Assembly: GCA_015501585.1 (NCBI GenBank)
Contig: JADNRY010000281.1
Span: 1 to 64,000, forward strand
Origin: Rhodocollybia butyracea
Lineage: Eukaryota; Basidiomycota; Agaricomycetes; Agaricales; Omphalotaceae
Reading direction: 5' to 3'
Length of the DNA stretch: 64,000 nucleotides
Below, piece after piece: positions 20,433-32,258 of this stretch (the first letter of the stretch is position 1; each line of letters begins with the position of its first letter). The position numbers were made by a program, and so were the translations under genes. The notes beneath the pieces are model-generated. The model was not told the DNA's origin and ran no database searches. It saw only the letters and a program-made list of their open reading frames with translations.

Positions 20433-23400
20433 ATGACTGCACTTGTCCCACTTGACAATCTTCTTGGTGCCGCTTTCATTGGCATTATTCTGTCAACAGT
20501 GTAAATAGTTTGCCCTACTGCGGGAGCTTACTGAATACTGATTGACTCATCCTTGTGCCCAATACTCATAGAATATATGGAGTAACTTGTCTCCAGGTTT
20601 ACCAGTACTTTATCCATCACTCGTACAGGGATACCACATTACTGAAGATTTTTGTAAGTCTGTTTGTGTCAATTACTTACTGATCACTTACTTTGCTTTA
20701 CTGCTGCAGGTTGCTTTACTATGGTAAAATTGAGAGTGAATCATAAAAGCTTAATATTGACTAGATTCTCTTTCCAGGACCATTGATAGCTTTCATGTTG
20801 CACTTTTAGCCACCTTTTACTATGAATATACTGTCACCAACTTCGGCGACTATATTTTTCTGTCCAAGGTCAACTGGTAAGTCATGTTTCATCGTATGGA
20901 TCAAATAATTTCTGATGGCTATGCTATCTAAAGGCCTCTCATGGCAAGTGATCATTCAAGTGTCTGTGCTACTACTGAAGTGTCAGGTCATACAGACTCA
21001 GGTCGTGTTGGCTGTAAGCTTCTTCTTGGAAGCTGAGAGATAAATACTAAACAACTATCAATTACAGGATACTATTACAATTATGGTCCAAATGTAAGTC
21101 TTCCTAACCTTGCAATATATGTTTGGGAGATTTGATATAAAACCCCAGGTTTTTTGCATACCGGGTCTACCTCTGTGAGTAGCAAACCGATTGAATCAAA
21201 CCTGATGATATATATTACCATCTAGTAAGCAACAAGCAAATCGTTATCCCAGTTGTGATAGTTAGTCAACACTTACAGCAAAATCTATGCCCATCTCATG
21301 CTTTCTCATTTAGTTTTTTGTTGGTCTTGGTCAACTTGGTGAGTTTGCTGCATTATTTGAATTGACACTGTGACTCATGTTTATTATACATATAGCATTA
21401 GCAATAGGTGAATGAAACATATAATGTGTGTTTTCAGCGATTGATTGATTGATTGATTACTTTTTGTTAAAAGTATATGTGGCAAAGGCGTGAGTACTCA
21501 TCAAGTTTGATGGTGATATGTATTACCAACTTCCATTTTCCCCAGCGAGCAAGTTGAATTAATCTCAGAAATAGGAAAAATTACAGTTGAGTTTTGTCCT
21601 GTGATCGACTCGCACTGCGCAGATGTTTGTGCTGATTAACACCCGTTCAGAGATTTGGCATTGGCGCACTTGCAATTGACATTTCCGGGGATGCCATTGT
21701 CACAATTGCAATGATATATTATCTATGGAAAAACAAGTCATCATTTAAGCGGTATGCACTACTCTTTCAACCCTTGTTAACCCTTGTTACTACTGCTGCA
21801 CATTATAAATAGAACGAATAGTCTTGTAAACACCCTTGTTACTTATCCTTAATGCTGCTGCGCAGCAATCCCCGACTCCAGGATCAATCACTGTCTCCCT
21901 CTTTTACGCAGCCATCGCACATCAAATGTGACACTCTAGCCAAACTTTGCTTTGGGAGTTGATGTTGCTCCAGCAGCTTCAGCCTGCTGCAGCCTTCTTT
22001 ATGTGACCAGAAGATATAAGCCATTGTAATATCAGTAAAATATCAAAGCTCAAATTATCATCTAATATATTCAAGAACAATTCAAGAGGAAAATATGCTG
22101 CATGTACTAATGACAATATCCGAAAGATTTTAGAAAATAGTTTCAATGCCAATTATTAAGTCAGCCCAAGTCATCTTCCCCACCTTCTGAGCTGCTCTCA
22201 ATAAAGAAACCATGCCAGCATAGCATCACATTGTGATTTGTGAATAAACTTAGCCATCAAGGCAACCCTCAAATGAGTTCAGAGCCACTGTAGTCAAGAA
22301 GTCAATTCAGCTGGTGAATTGCAACTTCTTAGAACTCACAGATCAATTGACCACCCTTCCAGCCATACCTTATATATTACCAACTCAAATCATATTGTCT
22401 GTGTACTAGATTGAGAAGCTAGACCACATCAAGTGAGCTGCCATAAGCAATTCATATGCAAGGTGCTACCAATACTTGAGGCTATTTCTAAGATTTCCTC
22501 GTGTTCTGAGTCTAATTCAAAGGTTGTGTCGTAGGTATCCGGCGCAGTGGGGACTCGGAGCCATGAGGCTCCCACAGGAGATTGGGGATACAAGTGCTCT
22601 ATTGCTCTTATACTACTTGGCCTTCATACCTGGCCATATATACTACAGTACAGGTACTCTATGGGGTGTCTACCGAGTCTATAAGTATTAGTAAGTAGCT
22701 TGGTAAGTATATCAGTAAGCTACATCGGAACAGTATCAGTTCTGGATTGACATGACATCATCCTCAAATACAACAGCAAGTATAGTCAGCGAGTCACTGC
22801 AGCCTGAGGATCAGAGGATGTGAATCAACAGTCAATGGGTTTCGCTAACCCTCTCTCATTGCTCTCATAACATGACCAAATGTTGTCCTGTGTGCAGTGG
22901 ACTGTATGATTGATGTACCTTCAAATGTTTTGCTTTCTGCATTTGACCAAGCTCTCAACACGTCCAAATCTCTCTGCCGCTAGGGACAGTTTCCACTGTA
23001 AACAGCAAGCAAAAAGGAATCATCAAATTACACTTGGGCTGCATGCACTTTGTTTATTTTATTTTTATTCAGTTCTTCAATCTCTAGTGTTTTCCTTAGT
23101 GTTGGACCCTCGGATTCATTGGCAGCAGACTACAAGAACAAGGAGCCGGAATTACTAGCTGATATCAAAGCATCAAAAAGCAAATTCGAGCAGCACTTCC
23201 ACAGAAATTACAAGCCGTCAAAACCCGAGCCCACTCCCGTGCCTATTGGTACAGCCATGGGTCCAGCAAAATCAACTTCTATTATGTACTTACCTCAGAA
23301 CCTCAGAACGCTGACATTCTTTCTTGGTATGTGAGACAGCCTATTGCACCGTCTTCTCTCCAGGAAGGGCTCAATGGGTACTATTTCCGCATCACCGCTA

Positions 23401-24829
23401 GCCCCATTGGCATGTCAACAGATCCCTTGGAGTGGTAGTACTAGTTCCCAAACCTTTACCGGTTTGCTCGTGACATTATTTGTATTCCTGGCAAGTCTAC
23501 CTTTGCATCGCTTGTAACTTTCTTGGTAACTTTTGATTGATGTTTTTTGCTGCAGGGTCTGCTGTATGCGTTGAGCGCATTTTCTCTGGGGGGTAAGACA
23601 TAATCTCATTGCGCCGTGCAAGTCTAGGAGCAGAGACAATCCAGGCACTTATGGTGGTGAAAGCGCAACTTCGTATCGCACGTATTGCGATTATCAAAAT
23701 TCTTGGTTGATGATTAGTTTAAAAGATGATGCTACTGCTATGGGTACTAATCACTACTGTAACAGTTAATAGTGATTTCTAAATTGGTTTGTGCAATGCA
23801 ACATGGTGATGTCGTATACCGTCCGTATACGGTGTACGACCCGTATCTGTACCGTAATGTTCTCTGACCTTAAATTTACGGTACGGGTAAAAATGATCTG
23901 TTATGAAAATGACCCGTATCAGATATGGCCGTACCGTGCCGAGCCCTAGAACTTCCAGGGATCCCGGACTCGAACGCTGCGAAAGCACATGCTGTGTTAT
24001 CCCATGAGCCGGCGTATATACTAGGAGGGAACTCAAGCCGATGACCGTATCAAATCAGGATCAGAAGACTTGCTAAATGGATGAACCGGCATGGTGGCTA
24101 AACATCAGGTGGGAAAGAAATACCCGATCTGGCGGTTTTGGAAGAATCCAACACTCATTTGACACCTACAAGACCCTCCCTTCCCTTCGGTCAGAGTCGG
24201 GGATAGTTTAAACACTGGCAAGTGCTGTGCATTCCATCTGTATTGTTCATAACTCATTCAAAGGTTGTCTTAGGCCTGCTCACAACGTAATTATACACAA
24301 TTGACTCTCAGCACTGATTGTCAGTGATTGAATCCTTTTCATGGCAGGGTCTTTACCTTTGTCTGCCTGGTCTTGGTGTGGATCTTCTGCTATCCAGAAG
24401 TTCTCTAGGCTGATTTATGACATGGCCCAGTTTGCAGTTATGCCCAACAATAACCTTATCTATTCTGTCTTCTACTTTATTGAAGTTCGCTGTAAGTCAT
24501 TCCCGACAACTGCAACTGTTTGAACTCACAATAATGTCAACAAAGTCTACTGTTGTTCTTTGATGTCAATGTATGTTGCCTATTTGTTTGGCTGTCTGTT
24601 TTGATCTTGATTTTTCCGTAGTCTCAACTCACGAACAGCTCTCAAAGAGGGAAGGAGTAATATTGTCAATGTATCTACTTTCCAGACTACTGACCTGCCA
24701 AGTCATGGCGAAAGTGAGCTGTTAGAGATGAATGCCCCTAGGATAGTGGGATGGATGGCCTCCAACAAAAGCCAGGGTGTTGACCTTGAACTCAATGAGG
24801 TTGAAGTCATTCGAAGCGGCTCAAAGTAA
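20433..24829 (+). pseudogene. DUF6534-like multi-pass membrane protein, left-arm copy, broken
   Basis: The gene starts MTALVPLDNLLGAAFIGIILSTV and follows the exon order of the right-arm copy: YGVTCLQVYQYF, IDSFHVALLATFYYEYTVTNFGDYIFLSKVNW, EQVELISEIG, the segment before YYLWKNKSSFKR, MPNNNLIYSVFYFIEVR and a C-terminal LPSHGESELLEMNAPRIVGWM tail. The family has about seven helices and unknown function in Agaricomycetes. Two features argue for loss of function: an in-frame TAA at 21637-21639, where the right-arm copy has TAT, after a small deletion; and a 2.36-kb hAT remnant in the following intron. It runs head-to-head with UBL-G, which is on the opposite strand. Confidence 0.7.
21850..24205 (+). 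mobile_element. Decayed hAT-family transposon in an intron
   Basis: The right arm reads directly from GTTACTTAT to AGTTTAAACAC (reverse of about 58140-58150), so everything between is an insertion. Remnants of a hAT transposase are visible: VLDPR near 23100, an ADYKNKEPELL..IKASKSKFEQ block at 23125-23190, FPNLYRFARDIICIPG near 23445-23495 and a C-terminal dimerisation-type stretch SAVCVERIFSGG..IISLRRASLG..TIQALM at 23555-23660. Frames shift several times. Terminal ATCCCCGACTC (near 21870) and GAGTCGGGGAT (24195-24205) are inverted copies. The exact left end and target duplication are unclear, and more than one element may be stacked. Confidence 0.7.
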
Positions 24830-25064
24830 TGTACTCTTGTCAGTCTGTGGTAGTAAAAATGTGGTGCTATGTGTCAGCCTGAGTGGGTGTCAATCTGAAC
24901 TTTTGTCCAAACGTCAAACCTGAACCCCAGGATAAGGACTCTGGATGGCACAAGTCTGGGTCCAGTAAACCCGGAGTCTGGACCCACGGCACAGGTGCTG
25001 GCGACCTGCCACACTGTACATTTACCTACATCATAAACTCTTACTTAAGGCTCGACATTGTCAA

Positions 25065-25377
25065 CAATCGATAAGAAATGTGTCCATGCCAAAGGCGGAA
25101 CTTCGATGGCGATTCCGTTTTCGCACTTGGGGAGCTGGTTGTTGAGCTCGAACCTCTCTCGAACAAACTTGGTTGTTTCCTGTATGTATAAATCTTGTAA
25201 GTGACACAATACGAAGAAGGTGTTTCTGGAAAATAACAAACTGCGATTCTAAAGCAGTTTGGGTACTAGAGCCATTTGACGGGACTTGTACGTGAAGATT
25301 ATACATCCTGTACGTCCTGGTGAAGGTTTTTGGCCATGGGAGCGTTTAGTCTTTGACTTCGTGGTGTCCTTGGGCAT
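25065..25377 (-). pseudogene. UBL-G: 5' fragment of the UBL family, left arm
   Basis: Exon 1 starts at 25377 (MPKDTTKSKTKRS, then FTYKSRQMALVPKLL with a shift relative to ALPKSLL). Exon 2 has ETTKFVRERFELNNQLPKCENGIAIEVPPLAWTHFLS before similarity ends at about 25070, where DUF6534 downstream sequence begins. The SUMO-like and KPVIY parts are missing. A deletion removed the FETADLPEC region shared by other members; UBL-H has the same deletion, confirming the two as arm partners. Confidence 0.8.
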
Positions 25378-25522
25378 GGCAGTTTGCTGACAAAAGGAAG
25401 GATAGAAGGAAGGGAGGAAAGAGAGCGGCATCTGTTCGTTTTCTCAATCTGTATACGCCCATGCCAATGCAGATTCCAATAAAGATACATTCAAACAGGT
25501 ATAAAAACTACTCTCCTATACT

Positions 25523-26773
25523 CTACTCTACTTTAACCTTCCTTCCCTTCCCAACGCCCCACCTCCCCAACATCATATTCCCCCTAATCACCCCCAAATC
25601 CCTCAACATCCCCAAACTCGCCTTCACCACATTCAGCTTGCTCCCGCCGACCTCGTGCCACTCAACATCCACCTCCCGCACAGGAATGTCCTGCGCCTTC
25701 GCAAGGAGCAGGAGCTCGACGTCGAACATCCACGATGGGAGGTGTTGGTGCGGGAAGAGTTTCCGCGCGGCGGGGCGGGAGAATAGTTTGAACCCGCATT
25801 GTGTGTCGCGGATGTGTCCGACGCCGACGAGGAGGAGGAGCGTGTGGAGCGAGCGCATGAGCATGTTGCGGATGAAGGAACGCTGGGAGATAGGAATATC
25901 GGTGAGGCCGAGTGTTTCTAGATGAGATTGTAGATGAGATTGAACGAACCTTGACTACTGCTTCACTTTTGACCATATGAGCTCTACTTCCAACGACTAC
26001 ACCTTCGCCGCCTTCGTCTCCACCCGTGATCTCTTCCATAGCATCCCACAAAGGCTCGAGGTCTTCAAACCGTGTAGCCCCATCCGCATCGACCATCAAC
26101 AGCTGTCTGCCACCGCTGTACAGCATCCCATGCCGCACCACAGCGCCTTTCCCCTGGTTTTCCGCCATGCTGATAATTTTGATGTCGATTTGTGGGTAGG
26201 TGGATTGTGCGAGCGAGAGGGAGAGTTCAGGGGTTTTGTCGGTCGAGCCGTCGTCGATGATAAGGAGCTCGTATGTCCGAGGAGGAGATTTCGATTCTTC
26301 CTTTGAATTAGTTTTGGTCCCCTTTCCCTTCTTCGCCGAGTTCCTCCGCTGCACGTTCACGCTTTCTAGATGCGCGATAGTTTGTTCCAGCATAATAGGC
26401 AGCCGCTCCACTTCATAATACGCTGGGATTACCACGCTTAGATCGACAGTTGCCTCGTCGTCTAGCCGAGTTAAGGGTAGGGGTTTTGTAGGTGATTTCG
26501 GTGACCGGTAGAATGTTTCTGAGGAGCGGGTTATGATGGGTGCGGGGGACCAGATCAGTAGGAGGAGGTATAACTAGAAAGAGATGATTAGCGTCAATTA
26601 TATTCAAGGGTTGAGAACAGAAGAAGTTCAGAAGTTCATAGAACCAGACCCAGCAGTTATCGATTATCGTCAGCACTTCGACGCGCAACATCTAAAAGAT
26701 GGGCTCGAAGCTCGAAGAACAGCAACTACAACCAAACCTCCATAAAAAGGGTAAGGGTATCAATAGTGTCCAT
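25523..26773 (-). pseudogene. ALG5-2: dolichyl-phosphate beta-glucosyltransferase, left arm, probably damaged
   Basis: Exon 2 (26573-25950) and exon 3 (25882-25523) are open and nearly identical to the intact copy at 50163: YELLIIDDGSTDKT, DADGATRFED, GSRAHMVKSEAVVK, then RSFIRNMLMRSLHTLLL, GFKLFSRPAARKLFPHQHLP and EVDVEWHEVGGSKLNVVK. ALG5 makes dolichyl-phosphate glucose at the ER for N-glycan assembly. Two defects: 86 bp corresponding to 50217-50302 are missing, removing the end of exon 1 and its GTAAGT donor, and the conserved PAYNE motif is PAYYE. Without a cryptic donor the product would end after exon 1. An assembly error cannot be excluded. Confidence 0.75.
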
Positions 26774-27104
26774 AACCGCAAAGGAGCAGAATTCTATAGC
26801 ATGCGCCTGAATTCATTGTAGTGGTAGAAGATTTAGCGAAATCTGGAGTCCTGAGCAGGACTAGTCGTATTGGTGATGATCGATGATGGGATACTCGCAC
26901 AACAGTGGTCGATTGACTAAGTTGATTAGATAAGATATGGAGCCGAAAGAATTAAACACTCTGGCCGATGATGCCGTAACGTCAAGTGGCCGCGTTCCTC
27001 TACGATTCCGAGCCCTTTCTCAACCTCTGCCATTTTCTCCACCATTGTTGCTCTGCTAACACGCCAGTTGGAAGACTTTTGAATCTTACCTTCAATCATT
27101 CATC
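26774..27104. other. Divergent intergenic region between ALG5-2 and the RanBP3-like gene
   Basis: The first about 90 bp are the ALG5 upstream repeat found at 50050-50162 and 63400-63518. The rest (about 26865-27104) is unique and should hold the promoter of the plus-strand gene. A pyrimidine-rich stretch lies just before the 27105 ATG. Confidence 0.5.
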
Positions 27105-29415
27105 ATGTCCGATGACGAAGCTCAGCATCAGCCTGAAGTATCGCCAACAATGCCTATAGATAAAGCGGATTCTTTGGATAATAACCAGCTCGTTAACTCT
27201 GACGATATGGTAGACAACGACGTGCACAACAACTCTGGTAGACGTTCTCCAGCTGTTCCGCCGTCGCCTCCGTCACCTGGTTCCAACGACGCCGGTCAGT
27301 ACTTTATTCGTCTTGTTCGGGTTCAACAGCGCTGAACAACACCACTTTTTTGCTACAGAAACTAAATTATCGAGGAAGAGAGAACGTGAAGTCTCTTTAG
27401 AACCAGCGCTGGGTCCTGGCGCAAAGACATCTACAATAACGGTACGTTTGTGGTTTCCGAATTCCAAACAATTAATCCAATTGTTCGCAGGACTCTACTT
27501 CATCTTTTACAGCAACCCAGGAGAAAGACTACATTCACACACCCACAAAAAAGAACCGTATTCAACGCTCTCCTGAGCTCGATGCTACGGCTGAAGAAGA
27601 CGATGTACACGCTTCACATCATCATCATTCCCATCACCGATCCCGCTCCAATAGCACAGACATTTCTCCTCCAGCAACACAAGCAGACCTCGGAATCTCC
27701 GGGTCTCCTCCTCAAGAAATGAAAATTAAAGTCAGACAGATCAGTCAGGGCGTAGAAGATCTTACCTGGCGTAATTTAAAGAAGCAGTCGGGAGAAGAGG
27801 ATCCAGACGATACTATACACGAAGATGCTATACCTGCTACAGAGGAAGACAAGAATATGGATGACGATGTCGTTCCCTTACCACATGATCAAACGTCTTC
27901 GTCTTCATCCCATTCCGCATCTGGCAGGGATTCCGATTCGAATTCTAACACGGATGGAACGCTGAATCTTAAAAGAAAATATATCGAACGTGGCCCCAGC
28001 GCGGAACCTCCGAGTCAGCTGGACACTAGTGCCTCTTTATCGAATCATGTGGCGTCTGTATCGGTTGCGAAACGTCCGAGAGACGACGCACAGAAGGATG
28101 ATAATCCTAGGGAGACGAAAAGACCGACGCCTCCTCCGCCAGAAACAGACGGGAACGCTGTTTCTTCAGCCAAGCCGGTAAGTTTATTATCAACCTAATC
28201 TATTCTATCATTATCCACTTCTTGGACCACAGGCCGCATCGGGTGGATTCATGGCATACGCATCCACAAGCTCCCCATTCGCTTCTGTCAAAGGCCAAAA
28301 CATCTTCTCTTCCACACTCAAATCCTCATCTTCAGCTATCAAAATCCCTCTTCCTTCGTCACCGGTCCTCGGAGCAGCAACAGCAACAGCCGAAAGCTCT
28401 TCTTCGTCCTCAGCAGGCACTAAACGAACAGGCTTCGAAGCCTTCGCGTCGAGCTCTTCTCCCTTTGCCTCAGTAGCGCGAACCAAATCGCCCGTACTCG
28501 GTACCGGGACATTCGGCTCTAGTTCTGCTATCGGGGGCGGGGTAAGAGCGAAAAGTCCGACCCGTCGTCCCGCAGGCTCCTCCCATAGCGTGTTTGGGTC
28601 CTCGGCGGGAGCCAGCTCTGGCGGTGCTGGTAGCAGTGCGTTTACTGCGTATGCTAGTGGAGGCGCGCAAGGCTTTGCACTACCGCTGACGAAGCGAGCT
28701 AGAGGGAACGGAGATTCGAGCGAGAGCTCGACATTGGGCGGGTCCGTCTTGAATGATAGCGATGTGTTTACTGGTGGAGATGTACGGGGCCGAGGAGGGG
28801 ATAGTAGTCGAGCGTCTTCCGTTGCTTCGTTTGGTGAAAAGCTTCGTGCGGCCAGCAGTGAAGAGAAGGATGAGGATAGCGGAGAGCCTGAATGGGACGA
28901 GGCGAAGCAGAAAGTGATGTTGAGTGAGCAGGAAGGTATGTTGGAGTATCATTCGTTTCCACTCTTTCCCTTTACTCATCTTTCTTTCCTTCTTTCTAGT
29001 CTCCACAGGCGAAGAACTCGAAGAAACGATCCATCAAGTCCGCGGAAAGCTATTTGCGCTAGTCGACGGAGCTTGGAAGGAGCGCGGTACCGGTCTAATG
29101 AAGATCAACGTCCGGGCAGACGATGGCGGCGGTGCACGGCTCGTCATGCGCAAAGAAGCGGTGTATACCCTACTCCTCAACGTTACGCTCTTTCCAGGGA
29201 TGAAGTGCACCGTCGCGCAGGATCCTCGATATGTGAGGTTTAGCGTTATAGAAGGTAGCGGGGTGACGACGCACTATAATTTGAGGGTGAGTGCTTCTTC
29301 AGTATCTTCCGATGGACCGTTGTTTAGTAACGCCGTTTTGCATATATAGTTGGCGAATGCTAAAATAGCTTCGGAGCTAATGGAAGCGGTACACGAAAAC
29401 CTTCCCTCCAAGTAA
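27105..29415 (+). CDS. RanBP3/Yrb2-type Ran-binding-domain protein
   Basis: Six exons fit in phase: 27105-27294, 27359-27441, 27491-28177, 28233-28935, 29000-29286 and 29350-29415, 671 aa. The N-terminal half is acidic and Ser-rich with basic clusters (KLSRKRERE, TPTKKNRIQRSPELD). A MKIKVRQISQGVEDLTWRN block resembles the conserved KVRQ/GVE segment of RanBP3 and yeast Yrb2. The middle has repeated SSPFASV and VFGS motifs, similar to FG-type nucleoporin repeats. The C-terminal RanBD1 domain (about residues 550-671) shows TGEE.EET..QVRGKLFAL, WKERGTGLMKINV and RLVMRKEAVYTLLLNVTLF. Members assist CRM1-dependent nuclear export by binding Ran-GTP. The name RanBP3/Yrb2 rather than Nup2 is inferred from the single C-terminal RanBD and the KVRQ block. 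Confidence 0.85.
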
Positions 29416-29527
29416 TACTGTAATATATTTTTGCGAGGAATGGGACGGATGGGATAGCTATGTTCATAATCAGTACTTGCATGCTGAAGGTTCTATGGTA
29501 TGATATGATATTACCTTCCCTCCCTTA

Positions 29528-29554
29528 GATTCCGATTCCGATTCCGATTCCGAT
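29528..29554. repeat. GATTCC hexanucleotide repeat
   Basis: Four consecutive GATTCC units plus GAT lie in the 3' region between the convergent RanBP3-like and dehydrogenase genes. Confidence 0.9.
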
Positions 29555-29757
29555 AAAGCTACCTTAGCGCCTAACACCGTACCCAACGTCAAGCCTATCG
29601 TTTGATTATTCAGAATATCTGTTCTATTTGCTGCCAAGTAATACAAAGCGCTTTCGAAATTTTATTATTCCTATGTCTCTCCTTTCTGCGCTTATTCCTA
29701 TCTCCTGCGCCTCAGAAGACCTCGGAAGAGAAGGGCAATCGCACCACTAGATTCGCA

Positions 29758-31402
29758 TCACAGTTTTGCGTCTGGCGTAGGCCGTGAGTTGTACCGCGCC
29801 CCACCATCGAGGATGATATGCGCCCCTGTGACGTGCGCGGAAGCGGGAGAGGAGAGGAATACGGCCATGCCAGCCATGTCCTCTGTTGACCCGTATCGAC
29901 CTAAGAGTACGAATACAAGGAGTAAGCAAGTTAAGTTCGACTGTTATACCGCGAGGAACGGGTATATCGAGATAAATAGGGAGAGATACCCACCGGTAGG
30001 CTGATTTGCAGTAAAGACCTCGTCTCCAGCGGTCTTCAGTCCGAATGCAGTCATCTTGCTTGGGAAGACACTAAAACGAAAACGAAATCAGCCTTCATTA
30101 TTCTTGCTTTTGAATTGGGAAAGACATACCCAGGTAAGATAGCGTTAACGCTGAATAGTGAATATCAGACCATGAGTACCATCCTGCGAGCAGGAAAATA
30201 GAAACTGACGTGACATGCCGAGGAGCTAGTTTCAACGCTAACTGGGAAGTAAGGTGGTTTACTAACGAAATACTTAGTAAAGCCAGTCCACGATAAAGAA
30301 TAAGAGGCGTTAGGCTTACCAGCAGCTTTACTTGGTTGATCTTATATACCGATCGTTAGGGTTATAATCAGCTTGAGAAGAGTACTTTTTTACCCCATTA
30401 CACTGGGATGAACCACTTACAACTCCATGTCCCATTCCCAGGTCGACTTAGCGCTCCTTCAGACCGTGGATCGACGGATGCAGTAGAGGATATGTTGATT
30501 ACTCTCGCTGGGTCGCGGTTATTCGAGTCTTTGGCAAGGAGTTCCGTTAAACTGTGGATAGAGGAAAAGTTGAAAGGCGTCTCAAAAAGGGATAATAAAA
30601 GGCCAAGTATTTACACACCCTGCCGTCACTGAGAGGATAGATAGCTTTGATTAGAAACACTAGCGATGAAAGCTAGAGGATATGATAACGTACTGTAGAA
30701 TATACTCTTCACGTTAACGTTGAACACATTATCCCAGCCTTTTTCTTCCGGAAAGTCCTCGTATGGTCCGCCCCATGTAATACCAGAGTTGTTCACCAAG
30801 ACGTGCAGTTTTGACTCGCGGTTTTTGAATTCGTTGACGAGAGCATCGCAGCCGGCTTTGGACTGTTGAGAGACGCGGAATTACTGAGAGTTCTAAAGTA
30901 AGGGTCTTGGGAAATACTCACGCCGACGTTGGCGACGATATAGGATACTGAACCTGACGCTGCGGCGTTCTTCAGTCCAGGAGTGATCTCGGCGACAGCC
31001 TAGAAAGATATTATGAGGCTTTGTTTTCCGCAGACGGGTAAATATGGATGCCTCTTTTAATTGAGACTCCTTCCTAGAGGCAATGTAGACCTTTGCTCCG
31101 TTCTGTGCAAAGCCTACGGCGAGCAATTAGTTGACAATGAATGGCGCAGATAAAGAATTAGAGTTTACCAGAAGCTATCATCTTCCCAATCCCTGCACTT
31201 CCTCCAGTTACCAGAACTAGTTCACAGACATTACAATTACGACCTGTATTCTCCAGCAGATTCTTTAGAATGTGCAAAACAGACCTATTTTGCCTTTGAC
31301 GTTGAATAGTGAAGCAACATTGAGGTCTAGATAGAAATAAAGAGATGGTCAGTTATAGATACAAGCACGACGGGTTGTAACTGAAGGCGCACTCGCAGAC
31401 AT
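29758..31402 (-). CDS. Short-chain dehydrogenase/reductase (RhlG-like), 12 exons
   Basis: Twelve exons were traced in phase: 31402-31372, 31326-31285, 31216-31169, 31113-31052, 30999-30922, 30862-30690, 30551-30421, 30340-30320, 30261-30210, 30150-30130, 30070-29994 and 29900-29758, encoding 292 aa. The Rossmann motif VTGGSAGIGKMIASGFAQNG, the NNSG motif, the catalytic Ser in RVINISSTAS and the Tyr-Lys pair in WSYQPSKAAVNHL are all present, so the enzyme should be active with NAD(P)H. The end (GRYGSTEDMAGMAVFLSS, VTGAHIILDGGARY) is typical. The sequence resembles fungal proteins annotated RhlG-like 3-oxoacyl reductases; the substrate is unknown. The intron 31051-31000 starts GC; only that choice keeps LKE-AVAEITPGL in frame. 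Its 3' end converges on the RanBP3-like gene. Confidence 0.85.
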
Positions 31403-32258
31403 GGTGGATGGGAAGCAAGAGACGGCTCAAAGTAAGTTACATGTCCAGGATAGTGGCGTGTATTTCAAAACCGGTCTTTCAAGTATCCGATATATCCGAG
31501 GCCAAATAGACGCCCAGCGGCCTGATAGGGGTTACGGTTCAGTCGGGTCGAAAATCGATGCTGGTCCAGCTGTCCAGACTTGGCCCCTACGTGGGAGATG
31601 TGAGCCAGAGGAGGATGGGCCGCCCACTTCCCCGGTTCGGCAACTCCGTCACTACCTCACCCGTGTCCTAACGGCGTCGCATCGAGTGTCGCTCACGCGC
31701 CTTCTATGTGGTGATACCACCTCCTGGTCTTTCGTGCACCGAAAAAACTGGGTCTGGATCAGTGATGTCCGACTCCGAGTGGCAAACGAAAAAGTGCCTC
31801 TGACGGCCATACTCCTCCACCGAGGATTTACGCGTTACGCCGGGCCCGCTCGGTCCACCTTCTTATTTCCCCTTGGTCAGAATCAGGCCGTCACGGATGC
31901 TTCATCGCCTCAGTGCCTAAAACTCTTCATCTTCCGCTGAGACCATGTGGTCCCTGCCGCCAGGTATGTTCACGAGGTGATGCTTCACTGGAAGTAGTTT
32001 GTTGCTGATTTAGGTGAGGGAGACTACTTGAGCTTATCGAATGGCACGGAGTACCCTACTACTACTACTATGTACATACGTGAAATAGCCCAAAACAAAA
32101 AAAGGATGTTATCCTCGGACGCTCGTTCTTCGCAGACGTTGTATTTTTCTCCTTAAACCTACTGTTATGACGGACATACTTTTCGCGCTTCTCTAAGTAT
32201 ACTACGGGTTTTCTCTATTTCGTGCTTAATTTCGTGTAATTTCGTGCTTGTCGTTATG
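31403..32258. other. Intergenic region between two minus-strand enzyme genes
   Basis: A 179-codon plus-strand ORF (31401-31940) overlaps the dehydrogenase start codon, but it is Arg/Ser/Thr rich with no motif or intron and is probably chance. Near 32105-32250 the sequence is T-rich with repeated TTTCGTG. No gene is supported. Confidence 0.4.

Larger units (their letters stand above)
14833..26865. repeat. Left arm of a large inverted duplication
   Basis: This block is the reverse-complement partner of about 50050-63590. Matching segments include 14833-15600 with 63570-62830, 15640-16329 with 61105-60240, 19846-21849 with 60240-58150, 24206-25060 with 58140-57290, and ALG5-2/UBL-G with ALG5-4/UBL-H. 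The gaps are transposon insertions private to one arm. The 300-bp stretches between named features (15300-15640, for example) hold only duplicated non-coding sequence. Confidence 0.85.

Noticed and set aside
23940..24010. tRNA-like sequence with a B-box GTTCGAGTCC (reverse strand)
   Set aside because: The T-stem and acceptor stem do not pair, so it is at most a decayed tRNA-derived repeat; not called as a tRNA or SINE.
25662..26435. ALG5-2 exon-2 ORF reading on for 77 extra residues after SEAVVKV
   Set aside because: The extension is intron plus a wrong-frame reading of exon 3; the spliced frame matches the enzyme family.
31401..31940. 179-codon plus-strand ORF between the dehydrogenase and hydratase genes
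   Set aside because: No motif, skewed Arg/Ser/Thr content, overlaps the start codon of a well-supported minus-strand gene.
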